Part shown: positions 11,501 through 22,700 of the stretch, piece by piece
Layout of the letters: every line of letters starts with the position of its first letter
Numbering within the stretch: the first letter of the stretch is position 1
DNA from: Guyanagaster necrorhizus
Lineage: Eukaryota > Basidiomycota > Agaricomycetes > Agaricales > Physalacriaceae
Assembly: GCF_019112545.1 (NCBI RefSeq)
Contig: NW_025064913.1
Coordinates: 134,655-198,654, forward strand
Direction: 5' to 3'
Length of the DNA stretch: 64,000 bases
Notes under the pieces: model-generated
Databases searched by the model: none
What the model was told of the DNA's origin: nothing
What the model saw: the letters and a program-made list of their open reading frames with translations, nothing else
Program-made: the position numbers and the translations under genes

Positions 11501-14500
11501 AGGCCGTAAGGCGGTAGCGAACAAGTCGACCCTTCGACGCGACTGGTTATTCATGCCTAAGACTCATTTCAGATAAGAGCAGCATAGTTCTTTTCCGTAA
11601 AGATGGTACGCATTATTTCTCACGTAGCGACCGAGTCAGATTGCTTTTATAGGTTAAATTACTTGCGGAACAGGGCGAAGCTCCCTGGAATACTGCACGT
11701 GCATCAGTTGAAGAACTGTTCTCTGCACTGAAAAGATAGGTACCTATTATTGCCTTACTGAAGGACAGGAAGAATAATTCCCGCCTTTCCTTGTCGTCTA
11801 TAATTTTCTCAGCCCTGGTGGTGCTTTATTGGAGGTTGAATGTATCCACATAAATCTAGTGATCGCTGCTCTGTATGGGTAAGTACATTATCCACCTAGA
11901 GAGAAATTTGCTACCCAGTTATATCAATCGCGACGTGAGCTCTCAGTATTGAAGTTACGGAACGCCTCAGATATCTGCATCAATATGACTGTAAGTATCG
12001 TACTCGCTTTGCCTTATTCGCAATGACCAGGCCGCAGTCGCGATACCGACGCGTCAAACGGGGCACCAGTATTCCTACAGTGTGGTTCGATAGCACCGAC
12101 ATTTTTTTCAACATGTCATGCATAGCCTTATGTGAGGCACTTGTAACATATCACCGTATCAATACTTCCGTCCATTGTCCGCCCATTGAGGATAAGTTAC
12201 TGATCATCGAGATTGAAGGGTTTCATGGTTATAGTAGTTTGCTACACAAGTTCCCTGTGAGTGCGATCAGAAGCGCGTCTTCAGCAATTATTGAGCGTGT
12301 TGCCGCGTCATTGGTGGAAGTATGAATTAAATATCCAGTAGTTCGTCTGCGAACGGGGTTGCAAGGGTATTTCTTGGGAGGTTTATTCCTGCAGAATCAT
12401 GTAGACATCCGTATCAAATCAGTTGTTACTCTAGCTGGAGGAATACTTTTGGTATCACTGAACTTTGACTGGCAAAGGGTGAACAAAAATAAACCGGCCA
12501 TAAGCAACTGTTCGGCCCTCGTAACGTACGTGTGATTTCTCACATACCGACCGAGTCAGAGTACTTTTATAGGGTTAAATTACCAAGCCAATTTCCCTGT
12601 CAAAGAACTGTTCTCATGGATAACACACCCCAGAAAGAACAGGCACCTAATCTAAATCCGCCTACTTGCAAGAAAGAAAGAAAACCAAATTCCGCCTTTC
12701 CTTGCGGTCTACAATCTCACCCTTCACGTTGTCAAGCCGCGATATTTACTTACTAGCATTGTCTCCCAAGACAGGGAACTTCCACCCAGCAACTCTCTCT
12801 CGGCGTGAAGTCGCCGAAAGCGTCAAATGGTTAAGAGAAGCGCGATCACGTTAATTGGACTGTCGCGTCAGGCTCGCTTTGGGTGAATCACCACAATGAC
12901 TAGGTCATGGTCATGGAACCGACGCATCAAACATCGAGAGGTGTCATTCGATCCCTCCCTGAGTAATGTTCCTCTACGTGTCTTCCTTATAAGAGGCACT
13001 ACGATGTGACAGGTGCACGAATACCTCCAGCTATTGTCCACCTATTAAGGAAAAGTCCCTGAGTATCTTAATGCCAGCGCAGCATGTGCTTGAGGAGGTT
13101 TGCTACCTTTATTGGGGGGGGTTCATGTAGCAATTCACTGCGGATCGCTTTCACTGCTGACTGACTGGTGGAAGTAAGACTGAGACTATTCCGTAGTGTT
13201 TCCAACGGTAGTACATACAAAGATACTCTCATTTCTCAGTGTAAGACGCGCAAAAACGCGCTCTTCGACCGTTATCTAGCAACAGATGCTCGCCGGTGGA
13301 AGTCACGTCCATGGCTGTGCAAGGATTTGTCATCGTCCCCAACTGTTACCGCCTTCGCGCGCGACGGTCATCTTCTCTCGTTATAAAGTATTTTGTGCCC
13401 TCAAGTTTGCTTCAAATGTGAAATAATGCCCGCTAAGTGCGCAGTAAGACCCGGAGGTTTTCATTGGGTCTGATAATATTTTTTTTATCAGCTCGTAAGT
13501 ACGCATTATTAGCCCTTTCACAGGGGATTATGCCAGACAGCACTCGGGAGTAGTATCCATAAAATGATTATTTTTGGAATAGACTGTGCGGCGCGTTATA
13601 TGGTTCGCTGCAGATCTCGTTTTTTTAAAAAAACATATTTGAGTATCGGGATTTGACGGAAGACTCGGGGATGGGAACGCATAAGGGGGGCGCGGGGGCT
13701 ACAGTGTGTTTCTGTGAACATTTGTCTAATTTCCGCCAGCCTGCCAGAGCGCTCAATCTATCTGCGCTGGAGCCAAGAGACAATGGTACCTCGTTGTCGA
13801 ACGTGCTGTCTTTTGACATCAAGTCTTTCCTCCTGATAAGGACTCGAACGGCGTCTTGAATGTTCATTGCTAAATATCGATTATACGATTTCCCCAGGCA
13901 AGAATAGTTCGTTGTTTTCATTGCTTTCCTTAACTAAAAGTTTGCTGGAAATAGAGGCCGCAGAGTGTGCAGACTTTGACACCTGCACGCGCAGTAAGGA
14001 GGTGGTCTGTCGTTTTGATTATGGGCTTCCTGGTTAGTCCATACATCGGAGCTGTGTTGATCTACTTCAATGCTAATGGTTCCTTTCATAGCGTCAGTGG
14101 CCTAATTAACGATGAGGGGGGGGAACCTGTATCTTTAATCCCTCCCAATGAGCTCACCATTAATCGACGATATCTTCGAAGCCCTGCATGTTTGCTCTGC
14201 AGAGGCAACAGTACAACGTCCAGACCGTCCCGGCTTGCTTCTAAGCTGCAAACCTGTAAAGTCAAGGAAAAAACGAACATTTTGTTGTCCAGCAGTTCCT
14301 GGATCAATCGCTCTCGACGTAGTGAATGTCTCTTCTCTTCTTTCATTTGCACGTTTCTATTGTTGAGTGACAGCGCAATATTGCCACTTCTCTGTCAGGG
14401 AAGGGAAGCGCGAAGCCCATTAGAATGAAGCGCCCATATCTGTACACAGCGTTGCCAAGGCGAAAGTAATGCGTTTCATCATTCTTTGTTCAGCTTGTGG

Positions 14501-15000
14501 ACGTTTGTTCGTCAATCAGCTTTGCCGTCCGTCTCCAGTAGTCCTCCTTCATGATGCTGTGTTCAGGAGGCGTATTCTCGCTTTATCATCCCGGATCCTA
14601 GAAAGCGCCTCCCCTCATCCGACGTATCGGTAGTGGCGTCTACAAATAGGCGCTCGATAATAACATCGTGGACCCACATGCCCGTTGTGTATTTGCCCCC
14701 TTCAGGGAAAATATTCAACTTACGATCGACGCTTGCTGCTGTGGCGCCGTCATTCCGCCTTTGCAGAGATGGATGTTTTTATTGTTCTGAGTGGCAGGCA
14801 GGGTGAGCATGAGGTTCTGGACTGATCATCGCCATATGCATGTCACCACTAAGGCCGGATTTGTCTAATGTTATCTCCGACGTTTCACGCTTTGACGAGC
14901 ACGGTTCATTATGGACCCACAGTGACGTCGTGGGCGCTTAATTATCCTATTGTCCTTGAGAGTAAAGGTTATGGTTATCTCCTCCTAACATGTCAATGTC
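8500..15000 (+). repeat. Copy A of a large inverted duplication (copy B about 29.9-36.1 kb)
   Basis: Read backwards, this block matches 29.9-36.1 kb in a consistent order. Anchors: the reverse complement of 14915-14945 (agcgcccacgacgtca, gtgggtcca) at about 29985-30020; the reverse complement of about 14300 (ttgatccaggaact) at about 30852; 13312-13334 (reverse complement contains acaaatccttgcacagcca) at 31569-31591; the reverse complement of about 11170-11260 (ttatgacattcc, gtgatgaccctgact, gggtgatcccgcc) at about 33295-33350; the reverse complement of 8880-8905 (ggaggtatgacccagg) at about 35657. Divergence is substantial, with many substitutions and small indels. Exon-like pieces with aligned frames occur (for example minus strand near 9700-9780 and 10050), but no intact gene remains that I can assemble. 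Confidence 0.75.
11580..13390 (+). repeat. Internal tandem repeat of about 0.9 kb inside copy A (two units)
   Basis: Unit 1 (about 11580-12450) and unit 2 (about 12520-13390) share ordered blocks: tctcacNtaNcgaccgagtcag near 11618 and 12538; ccgcctttccttg near 11781 and 12690; a ctcgctttg block followed by caatgac near 12005 and 12877; ggcactt/ggcacta followed by attgtccNcc near 12135/12170 and 12993/13036; tggtggaagta near 12312 and 13167. Parts keep a common reading frame (SHVATESDCFYR versus SHIPTESEYFYR), suggesting duplicated coding DNA. Confidence 0.6.
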
Positions 15001-15839
15001 AGCTTGGTCTCGAGCGTGGTCCAGAAATTTGAAACTTTTTCCGGGTGGCGTTATCTAACTGCTGGATTTTGCGTTTCTGTGATTAAGGTACTCCTTTCTC
15101 GGTGTCATGCATGTCATGGTTGAAGACCTCTCCGCGGGGAATGTTTTTAAAAATAAGTTTTGTGCCTTTTACGTCTTACGTAGCACACTAACTGCGGTGT
15201 GATACTGTGCGAGTGTGTATCTAGTTTATTGGTGTGAGACAAGTGAAGACGCCGCTGTCTGTCTATCAGAAGGAGGCTGGTTTCTTGTACCCTGTGTTTC
15301 GGGAAAGAACGTTTGATTTTGAGGGAGATATTTATTCTCAGGGAATAGCGCACGCACGTGTAGGGAATAGATGCAGGGTGGATTTGTATTTGTGTTCGGG
15401 GGTACGCTGGCATCAACCCGCAGGCGGCGCGGGATATAGATTTAGTACGCCTTTAAATTATGTATTTCCGGCGGAGATTTCGGAAGTGGGCGTAACGAAA
15501 GGTGACTGGGAAAAAGTCCCTACGTTGAGTGGACGAGGTGTCAGCCCCGTTGGCAAGACAAGAGAATGGTGCTGTATCGTACTGAGAAATAGGCAACAGA
15601 AAAAGAAATGACGAGAAGTTCTGCGGTGGGTGCTAACTTTGCCTCGGTGGACTAGTCAGTTGATGGAATTGACCTGCCTGGAGACACGGAAGAAAAATAG
15701 TTCGTCGGATGTGGATAAGTGGATACGAGAGACGTCGTTTCTTTCGGGGCAACAAAGGAGGAAGATTTTGAAATAATGGGCGTGTAGGACTGGGTAAGTC
15801 GACACCACCGAATTAGCTGTCGATCAGTTGCCGTATAAA
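15001..15839. other. Intergenic, no gene recognised
   Basis: An open frame of 125 codons (15234-15611, plus) resembles nothing I know. The stretch ttgagtggacgaggtgtcag near 15520 recurs in changed form near 16405, so the repeat unit to the right may begin here. Confidence 0.4.
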
Positions 15840-16735
15840 TATTGGCTGAAGTGATGAGAGGAAGAAGTAATCGGAGAGACAATACTGGGGAGAGGAGGGA
15901 AGAGGGGAATTCGTTGGAATGTAGGTCAACTCGCAGTTTTTGGAGGACGAGGCCGGAGGGAGAGCGCGATTGGTTTGGTATAAGGGACGAGGGACGAAGG
16001 TGGGTTTCAGAAGGCAAATCAGCTTGCACATTTTTAGGGGAGAACGAAGGAGGGCCTAAAGGTAGGGCACGTAATACTAGCGGATTAAGCAAGCAGGGAA
16101 AACTCGTGTTATGGAAGGGGCAAGAAAGGGAGGGTAGTAGATTTGAAATATAGAAGAGTTAATGAAGAAGAGGTGGGTCGAGAAGTAGCATGCCATCTCT
16201 GAGAACATTACGCATTATGCGAAAAGTGTCGTGAATCGGATACTAAAACGAGAGTACAGTATGCACTTGGGAGAGGGTGGGCCTTGGGGCTAAATTGAGA
16301 AGTACCAAGGACAGAATAGGAGGGGAATTTGGAGAGTTTTTTTCTGGAAGAGAGGGAAAGTCGCAGATTTCTGCGACGAAGCAAAGAGAGAGTACAATTG
16401 ATTTGGAACGAGTGGACGAGGGGCGTCAGCTCGCAGGTACTTCGGAAGAGCTACTAGTGGGGCAGGTTTCATATTGCCAGTTGGTAGTAGAAGGGATACG
16501 CGTATTGGACTAGAAACACCTACAGGAATGAACCAGTGTCGCAGGGGGAAAGTAGCTCGTCGCTATTAGAAGATAAGCCCATCTCAATTCGCAAAGTCCC
16601 ATTGAGCGCGTCAGGAAGGGAGGGTAAAATTGAGGACATCACAGAAAACAGAGTTAGTGAAGAAGGGGTGGGTTTAGAACGTTATTCATTTTTCGAGAAG
16701 CGTTGCGAATCCCATACTCAGAAGCTCAGGCAGAG
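15840..16735 (+). repeat. Purine-rich tandem repeat, two units of about 0.45 kb
   Basis: Unit 1 (about 15840-16270) and unit 2 (about 16280-16735) share gaggggaatt near 15900/16320, cgcag followed by gacga and attggtttgg/attgatttgg near 15930-15975 and 16360-16405, then gggagggta near 16131/16619 and gagttaatgaagaagaggtg versus gagttagtgaagaaggggtg near 16156/16651. The plus strand is strongly G/A-rich. Not coding as far as I can tell. Confidence 0.55.
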
Positions 16736-16827
16736 GCGTGAACGCCCGGCACATCGGCCCGAAGCCCATATTTGCTAACCCTCCCCAATTGAAACACGCC
16801 CAAACAGTCTCATCTTTTTCTCCCTCC

Positions 16828-18163
16828 ATGGCAGGTAAGCGTAGCCTTCCCAAAACCACGCGTCCACCACACCTACCCCACCCCACCCACAGACCCCACC
16901 GAATGGACCCTCCAATCCCCTCCCTTCGACAGTATCTCCCAAGTTCGGTTCTCACCGACGAACCCCGAGCATCTGCTGGTGTCTTCTTGGGATGCGGTAA
17001 GTGTCCTCCTCGTGCATGGGTAAAACGCGTCCGTGGGTTCACTGAGTGATAGACGGTCCGGTTCTACGACTCGAGCGAAATCGTGAACGAGCAAAAAACG
17101 AAATTCGACCATCGGGCGGCGGTGTTGAGCTGTTGCTGGGAGAATGGGACGAGCGCGTTTAGCGGCGGGCTGGATTGTACCGTCCGGCAGTATGCGTCCC
17201 ACTTGTTCATACTACCTCATATTAATCTAACCCCTCCCCTCCATAGCTTGGATATCAACACAGAAACAACAACCCCCCTAGGCGCGCACGACGACTCGAT
17301 ATCCTCCATGGTGTGGTCCGCCCCGCAAAACGCCCTCATCACGGGCTCGTGGGACCGGACCGTCCGATCCTGGGATCTCCGAGAGGGAGGCACACCGCAA
17401 CAACAGCAGACGATGCCAGAGAGGGTGTACCACCTCGATATTGTGGGCCACATGCTCGTGCTGGCTATGGCGAGCCGCCTGGTGCGGATATACGATACGC
17501 GGCGGATGGATGCGCCTCTGCAGGAGAGGGAGAGCAGTTTGAAGTATTTGACGAGGTCGTTGGCTTGTATGGCTAATGGGGAGGGTGAGTTTTTTTTTCT
17601 TTGTTTGGGGGGCTGGGGAAGGAGGTGGCTGATTGGGTATAGGATATGCGATGGCCTCGACGGAGGGGCGGATCGCAGTGGAGTATTTCGACGCGTCGCC
17701 CGAAGTGCAGGCGAACAAGTACGCGTTCAAGTGTCATAGGCAGGCGATTGATGGTGTGGATCATGTTTGGCCGGTTAATGCGCTGGCCTTTCATCCTACG
17801 TTCGTCTACCCCCCCTCTCTCCGCTGCATCCCCCCTGTCTGATGGTTTTGTATAGGTACAACATGTTCGCTTCTGCGGGTTCAGATGGGACCGTCTCTAT
17901 CTGGGATCCCAAAGCGAAGAAGCGGCTGAGGCAGTTCAACAACTTCAATAATGCCGTGTCGAGCGTCGCGTTTAATTGTGATGGGGGGAGACTGGCGATA
18001 GCGAGTTCGTATACGTGGGATGAGGGCGAGGCGGGGGCGAAGACGGCGGAGAGGCCGGCGATTACGGTGAAGAAGATGGGGGAGGAGATCAAGGTGTGTG
18101 TTTCTTTCTGTATGCTGTTTTTGGGTGGTGCGTGGCTGACGGGACGCTTTGTAGCCAAAGTAG
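16828..18163 (+). CDS. BUB3: Mitotic checkpoint WD40 protein BUB3
   Basis: Seven exons: 16828-16834, 16893-16996, 17053-17189, 17247-17584, 17643-17799, 17856-18093 and 18155-18163. All have GT...AG introns of 47-61 nt and consistent phases, giving 329 aa, the usual BUB3 length. Family signatures appear in order: SSWDATVRFYD (residues 33-43), [58 protein letters not shown], a YDTRR blade, [20 protein letters not shown] followed by [33 protein letters not shown] and IASSYTW. BUB3 is a seven-bladed propeller that binds the GLEBS motifs of Bub1 and Mad3/BubR1 and recruits them to phosphorylated kinetochores in the spindle assembly checkpoint. The first exon codes only two codons plus one base, and the last only PK and the stop, as in the family terminus KPK. 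It is convergent with the HMG-box gene. Confidence 0.95.
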
Positions 18164-19273
18164 GCGTAGCGTGTATGTTTTGTGGGGTAATTGCTAGCGA
18201 TTTTGTTGTTTTTGGAGAACAATGAGGATGAGGATGAATATAAGGGTATGCCTTTCCTTTGTGTTCCGTCTTTGTGTCCTTCCCTTTGTTTTGGGATTCT
18301 TTAAAAGCGCGAGGTTTCACTCTCACTAGCATCCTTGTCCCTTTCGCGCTTGAGGTCAAGGCCTGGGCTTCGGTATGTCAAAGCGAGGACATTCTCCTTC
18401 CTTCAACCGGGATTTCCCTTGTCTTTCATACCAACCCGGTATCCACCATTTGTTCGTTCGCCTCCGCATTCATTGACATGGATTTAGGGCTCGGGAAGCT
18501 CCTGCTCGGGATAATCTCCCCCCACCAACATCGGGAGTCCCACGAACAGGGTTTCCGCCACCCTCATTTTTTTAAATTTAATTAACAGGACTATGACTCG
18601 CGTCGGTCTCAATATGAGAGGACTTTATACGGGCGTACGCTTGGTCTCCTTCAAGTTTCCTTTACTGATACTTGTCGTGCCTTATTTCCCAGGAATCATT
18701 CGATAAACGAAAGAATTTCGCATCACCCTTATGGCACGAGGCTCAGGTCGAGTCATAGACCCGCCCACGGATTCGACTCGTTATTGTCTCTTTTAATTTC
18801 AGTTTCTGTTCACATTTCCTTTTTTTTCTGACTGTTCATTTCCCATTCCCCATTTCCCTCTCTTTAAAGCGGACTCTTGTGTTTGTACTTTCCTATTTCG
18901 GCTTTTGGGGCGTCCGTCGGGTCTTTTTGTTATTTTTCTTTTGGGCCGAGTTTTCTCCGATGAGGTTGTTTTTGTTCAATCTTGAACGGGTTGACTTTAT
19001 TGTCTTAGGAATAAGTGTAGAGAGATAGAGAGGGTATGGAGAGGGGATGAGGGGGAATAAGGGTAAGTAAGTAACGTTCGTAATGAAAAATACCAGTCGT
19101 AAGAAACGTGTCAGGCAATGATGGTACAACAGAACGTGAAGGGTCGGGCGAGTTGTACAACGCAAGGTGAGCGTAAGGAAAGGTGGGGGAGGGCGGGGGG
19201 ATGAAAAAAGAAAGAAAAGAAGAATAAAACAGTCCACACCACAAAACCGATTGAAAGGACGCCCAGCGTCTTT
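18164..19273. other. Convergent intergenic region between BUB3 and the HMG-box gene
   Basis: Holds the 3' ends of both neighbours. T-rich, with no exon or RNA gene recognised. A 3' UTR for each gene is expected here but its end cannot be set from sequence. Confidence 0.5.
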
Positions 19274-20666
19274 TCAAAGTCCGAACCCGTGACCGTCTAC
19301 AACACCACCACCACCACCATCACCACTATTACCACCGTCAAAATCAAACGCGTACACACCGGGATAGTCATCGACGACCCCATGGAACTTTGGAAGGCCG
19401 AGCTCTATCGGCGGGATGGCGTTCATGTCAAAGTCGTCGGCCGTGAACGACGAGGCGTCTTGGGGCGCCCACCACGAGGTGTTGGTGTTCCCGAAGAGGT
19501 GCATGGAGAGGTCGAGCTCGGCCTGTTCAAGCGAGGGCGCGGCAAAGGGCGTGAACGGGCCGGAGCGGGGCGACGAGCAGATGGAGGATGGCGGCGAGTT
19601 GATCTGCGCGGGTGGGAGCAGTTCGTTTGGGTTCAACAACCCTCCTACTCCTCCATACTCTGGGGACTAAAAGAAGAAAAAAACAACATGTTAAGTTTAG
19701 GAATGACTCCGGCTTTAATCGGACGAGGGGGGCGTGAAATTCTCACCTGGAGAACAGCAGCAGGATCGTAGTACGTCGACTGGAAATCGAACCCGAGCGA
19801 GTCCGAGTTGCGCCTGCTCGCGCTGATCATGGGGAGGAGCGACGGGGCAGGTGATGAGGGTGCGGAGAGGTACACGTTGGGTATCTGGATGGACTGGTAC
19901 GGGCTCGGGGTCGGCGCGGATGAGGACCGCCCGTGCTGGTGCTGCTGCCTCATCGGGAGCACGAAGGACATGTACGACGAGTCCGAATCGATGCTCTCCC
20001 GCCTGCCCTGCTTCTTCCCCCCGCCACCACCACCACCAGCGCTACCCTTCTTGGTCCGCTGTGGCCGGTAGACGTAGTTGGGGTACATCTGCTCGTGCTC
20101 CTTCTTCTTCTCCTTGGCGAGCTGCTCCCAGTACTGCCTCTCCTCCGCGCTGAGACCCTTCCATTGCTGGGAGATCATCTTGGAGAGGTCTGCCTGGCGC
20201 TGTTTCTTCGTCGTTGTCGTCGTCGTGCCACCAGCACCACCACTATCCACACGGTCTTCGCAGCATTTCCGGCGGAAGAGGATGAACGCGTTCTCGGGCC
20301 GTTTGATGTAGTCGTCGTCGCCCTTTTTGGGGCGGCGTTCTTTGGGGCTGGGGGACGAGGCGGTGGTCGTGGCGGGGGAGAGGGTGCGGTACGTGCATGG
20401 CGGGGTGGTGGTCGTCGTGATGGGGATGTTGGAGAGTTCGAAAGGCGAGTGAGAGGGCGAGGAGTAAGGACTGTCAGTCAGGTTGTGGGTCGTAGGGAAC
20501 GTGAAGGCGCGGGGGGTCGGCGAGATTATGGCGAGCGTGGGGAGAGGGGGAGGGGCGTCCGTCGTCACTTCGAGTGCTGCCCTGCGGGTGAGTTTATCGT
20601 TTCTGGTTTTTAGATGGGTTTGGACTTACATCGGGATGGGGCATCGCGTGTGCGGAGAGCGGGCAT
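19274..20666 (-). CDS. HMG-box (MATA_HMG-type) transcription factor
   Basis: Best model has three exons: 20666-20630, 20576-19747 and 19666-19274, giving 419 aa. The HMG box spans about residues 101-185: YIKRPENAFILFRR, then a threonine/glycine insert, ADLSKMISQQWKGLSAEERQ, then YWEQLAKEKKKEHEQMYPNY and VYRP. That is the hallmark of fungal mating-type-like HMG regulators (families including Prf1, Rop1 and Coprinopsis pcc1); which member it is cannot be told. The box binds and bends DNA in the nucleus. Flanks are Ser/Pro/Thr-rich, with a poly-Gly linker (about 190) followed by basic KKQGRR, a possible nuclear signal. The 3' exon is acidic and glycine-rich, a candidate activation region. The middle intron (GTGAGA...TTTTAG) is solid. 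The short first exon is less certain, because exon 2 has no in-frame ATG near its 5' end. Confidence 0.82.
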
Positions 20667-22700
20667 GGTAAGGAAGAGAGAAGAGAGATAGAGGGAGGGG
20701 AAGACAAGGTTAAGAGCCACGATAATACCCTACAGGTGTCGCTAGGGGGGGATCGAGCAGCTAGTGAGTTGCCAGGTTTTTTGTCTCGCGGGGCACAACT
20801 GGAAAGACAATTAAGAGCCCTCTGTTTTATACGGACAGAGCCTGGATCTCCTCGCATTGTTTAGCGCTAATTACGGAATCCATCTTTATTGTCTTTTTCG
20901 GTTATCTGCTCCGGGATCCTAAGCGAGTCAGCAGAGGGCTTGATCAAATAATTTATTGTTTCCGTTATCATTTTTTCGACGTCGCTCATTTCATCATTTT
21001 GGCCACGTAAGGATCATCTATGCCCCCCCCCCTTCCCCCTGGTGCTGGGCCCATCCGAGCTGTGCGTAGTTATAGTTTCTTATTATTGGTCTATTTCCCA
21101 CCCCCACCACCACCCCCCCTCGTCGCAAATTCATATTCCCTAGCTTTGTCTTTCCCCCCCCCTCTCTCCCTCCAAGCTTTGACTCCTCGGAATTATAACC
21201 AAGCGCAAACGCAATACCTCATGTCACGGGAGCACAGAAGGACCCTCTCAAGATCTCTTTGAACTTTCCCAAAGCGGCAACCTAGACCCGGCCGTTCGTA
21301 CTTGCGCCCCGTTTTGGCCCATCTCGATAACCAGTGGCTGTGTCCGATCTATCCATGTGAGACAACCCGGCGGCGCAAGGGTTCACCGCGCCCTTTGAAA
21401 TTATAAAATTCAAAGCATTGTTCGACGGTTTGGGAAAGTCATGATAAGATAAGATAAGATGGAGCTTTGGGGGGGATGAACAATGCCTATCCATTGTCCT
21501 TACGCGCGGAAGTTCATCTCACTCGGAAAAAATAAATCTGTCTTGTCAGATGAATATCTGGATGACGACATTCCTTATAGGGCGGACAATGCGTTAGGTG
21601 TATCGGGGGTTGCCTCGTTGTGATGTGATGTCGGGAGAAGAAGAAGAAGGACGACGACGACGTCAACTTTCCTATTTGACGCGTCGGTCCCGCACGAGTG
21701 AGCGAGTCAGTGGCAGTGGGTAAAGTTGCGGGACGCGAGCTGCCTCTTTCGCGTAGGATGAAGGGGAACATTGTATTACCCTGACGTGTCGGGCGCAATA
21801 GTATCCTCCCACTCCCACCCCCTAGAGAGGAATCATGACTCGTACGGACCCGCTACTTCATTTCCTTCCCCGACATGTTCCTGTCTGCATCAATCCGTCG
21901 AAAATTTCTATCAGCCCATAAATGATCCCCGCATCATGCCAAAGAGGAAGATTGACTCGGTCGGTACGTGAGAACGCGCTGGCGAATCACCGACACGATC
22001 AAGCATCACACATTCCAGACCAGAACCACAAACATTTTTTTTTCAGCAATTGTCGGGACCCAAAGAAGTGACTTGACTCGGTCGGTGAGAGCCAGTCCAA
22101 AAAAAAAGACTTTCTCTACACGCATTTAGTCGGGCGTCGGGTTATATACGGTGATATACCCCCCTCCGCCGTGGCCCGTTTCTCAAGCATCACCGCCGAC
22201 GTCGCTGTTCTGTTTTTCCTTCTTTTTATCAACCTCGCGGCGCTTTGTGTTACCGCGAAAATCAAATACCCCCGACGCGTTGTTTTGCTGGAAGACGTCG
22301 CTTCTGACATTCCATATCGGGGTGTCATGATCGCTGGCGCTCAGGGTCGTCCGACTCTTGACAACGCACTCGCTGTCGCTGTTTTGATTTTATATTTTTA
22401 TTTCTTTCTGTGCAATGAAGGGGACGGGGAAACGGGCCTCACTCGTATGCCTGAGCATCGGTGACTAGGTCAGATCTTCAGGATGGCGGGGCGGACCCAC
22501 AGCCCGATGATCGCAGGTGCCGTGGCGCTGGCGTCATCACCCATTCGAGTCTCGAACTTGCCAGCCAATAATTAACTGTCCGCCACCCTAACCTTCAGCT
22601 TCTGAGAGGACACGCTTATCCTCTATCACCTCTTCCCGTGGGTTCCTCATACAGACTTCCTATTCTGGAAACCACCGAGCCAAAACATGTTTTCTTTTTT
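20667..22700. other. Upstream region of the HMG-box gene, no gene recognised
   Basis: Contains C homopolymers, a tandem GATA array (21443-21460) and two copies of gactcggtcggt (about 21954 and 22075). An open frame at 22171-22464 with a hydrophobic stretch lacks an ATG and is not accepted. Confidence 0.45.
21443..21460 (+). promoter_or_regulatory. Tandem GATA sites
   Basis: gataagataagataagat contains four overlapping GATAA/GATA cores. Fungal GATA factors (nitrogen, iron and light regulators) bind HGATAR. The array lies about 0.8 kb upstream of the HMG-box gene start. Function is inferred from the motif only. Confidence 0.45.

Noticed and set aside
13840..13856. Reverse B-box-like sequence (minus strand) suggesting a tRNA
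   Set aside because: No T stem or acceptor pairing; it sits in diverged repeat DNA.
13967..14428. 153-codon frame, plus strand
   Set aside because: It lies inside copy A of the inverted duplication, and the matching DNA in copy B (about 30.7-31.0 kb) does not keep this frame.
15234..15611. 125-codon frame, plus strand
   Set aside because: No recognisable domain, and the purine-rich repeats next to it make long open frames likely by composition.
19933..20613. 226-codon open frame, plus strand
   Set aside because: Antisense to the HMG-box exon; valine/leucine repeats come from the reverse of Ser/Thr/Pro codons.
22171..22464. 97-codon frame with a hydrophobic N-terminus
   Set aside because: It starts at GTG with no upstream ATG or splice acceptor in frame; the hydrophobic pattern alone is not enough.
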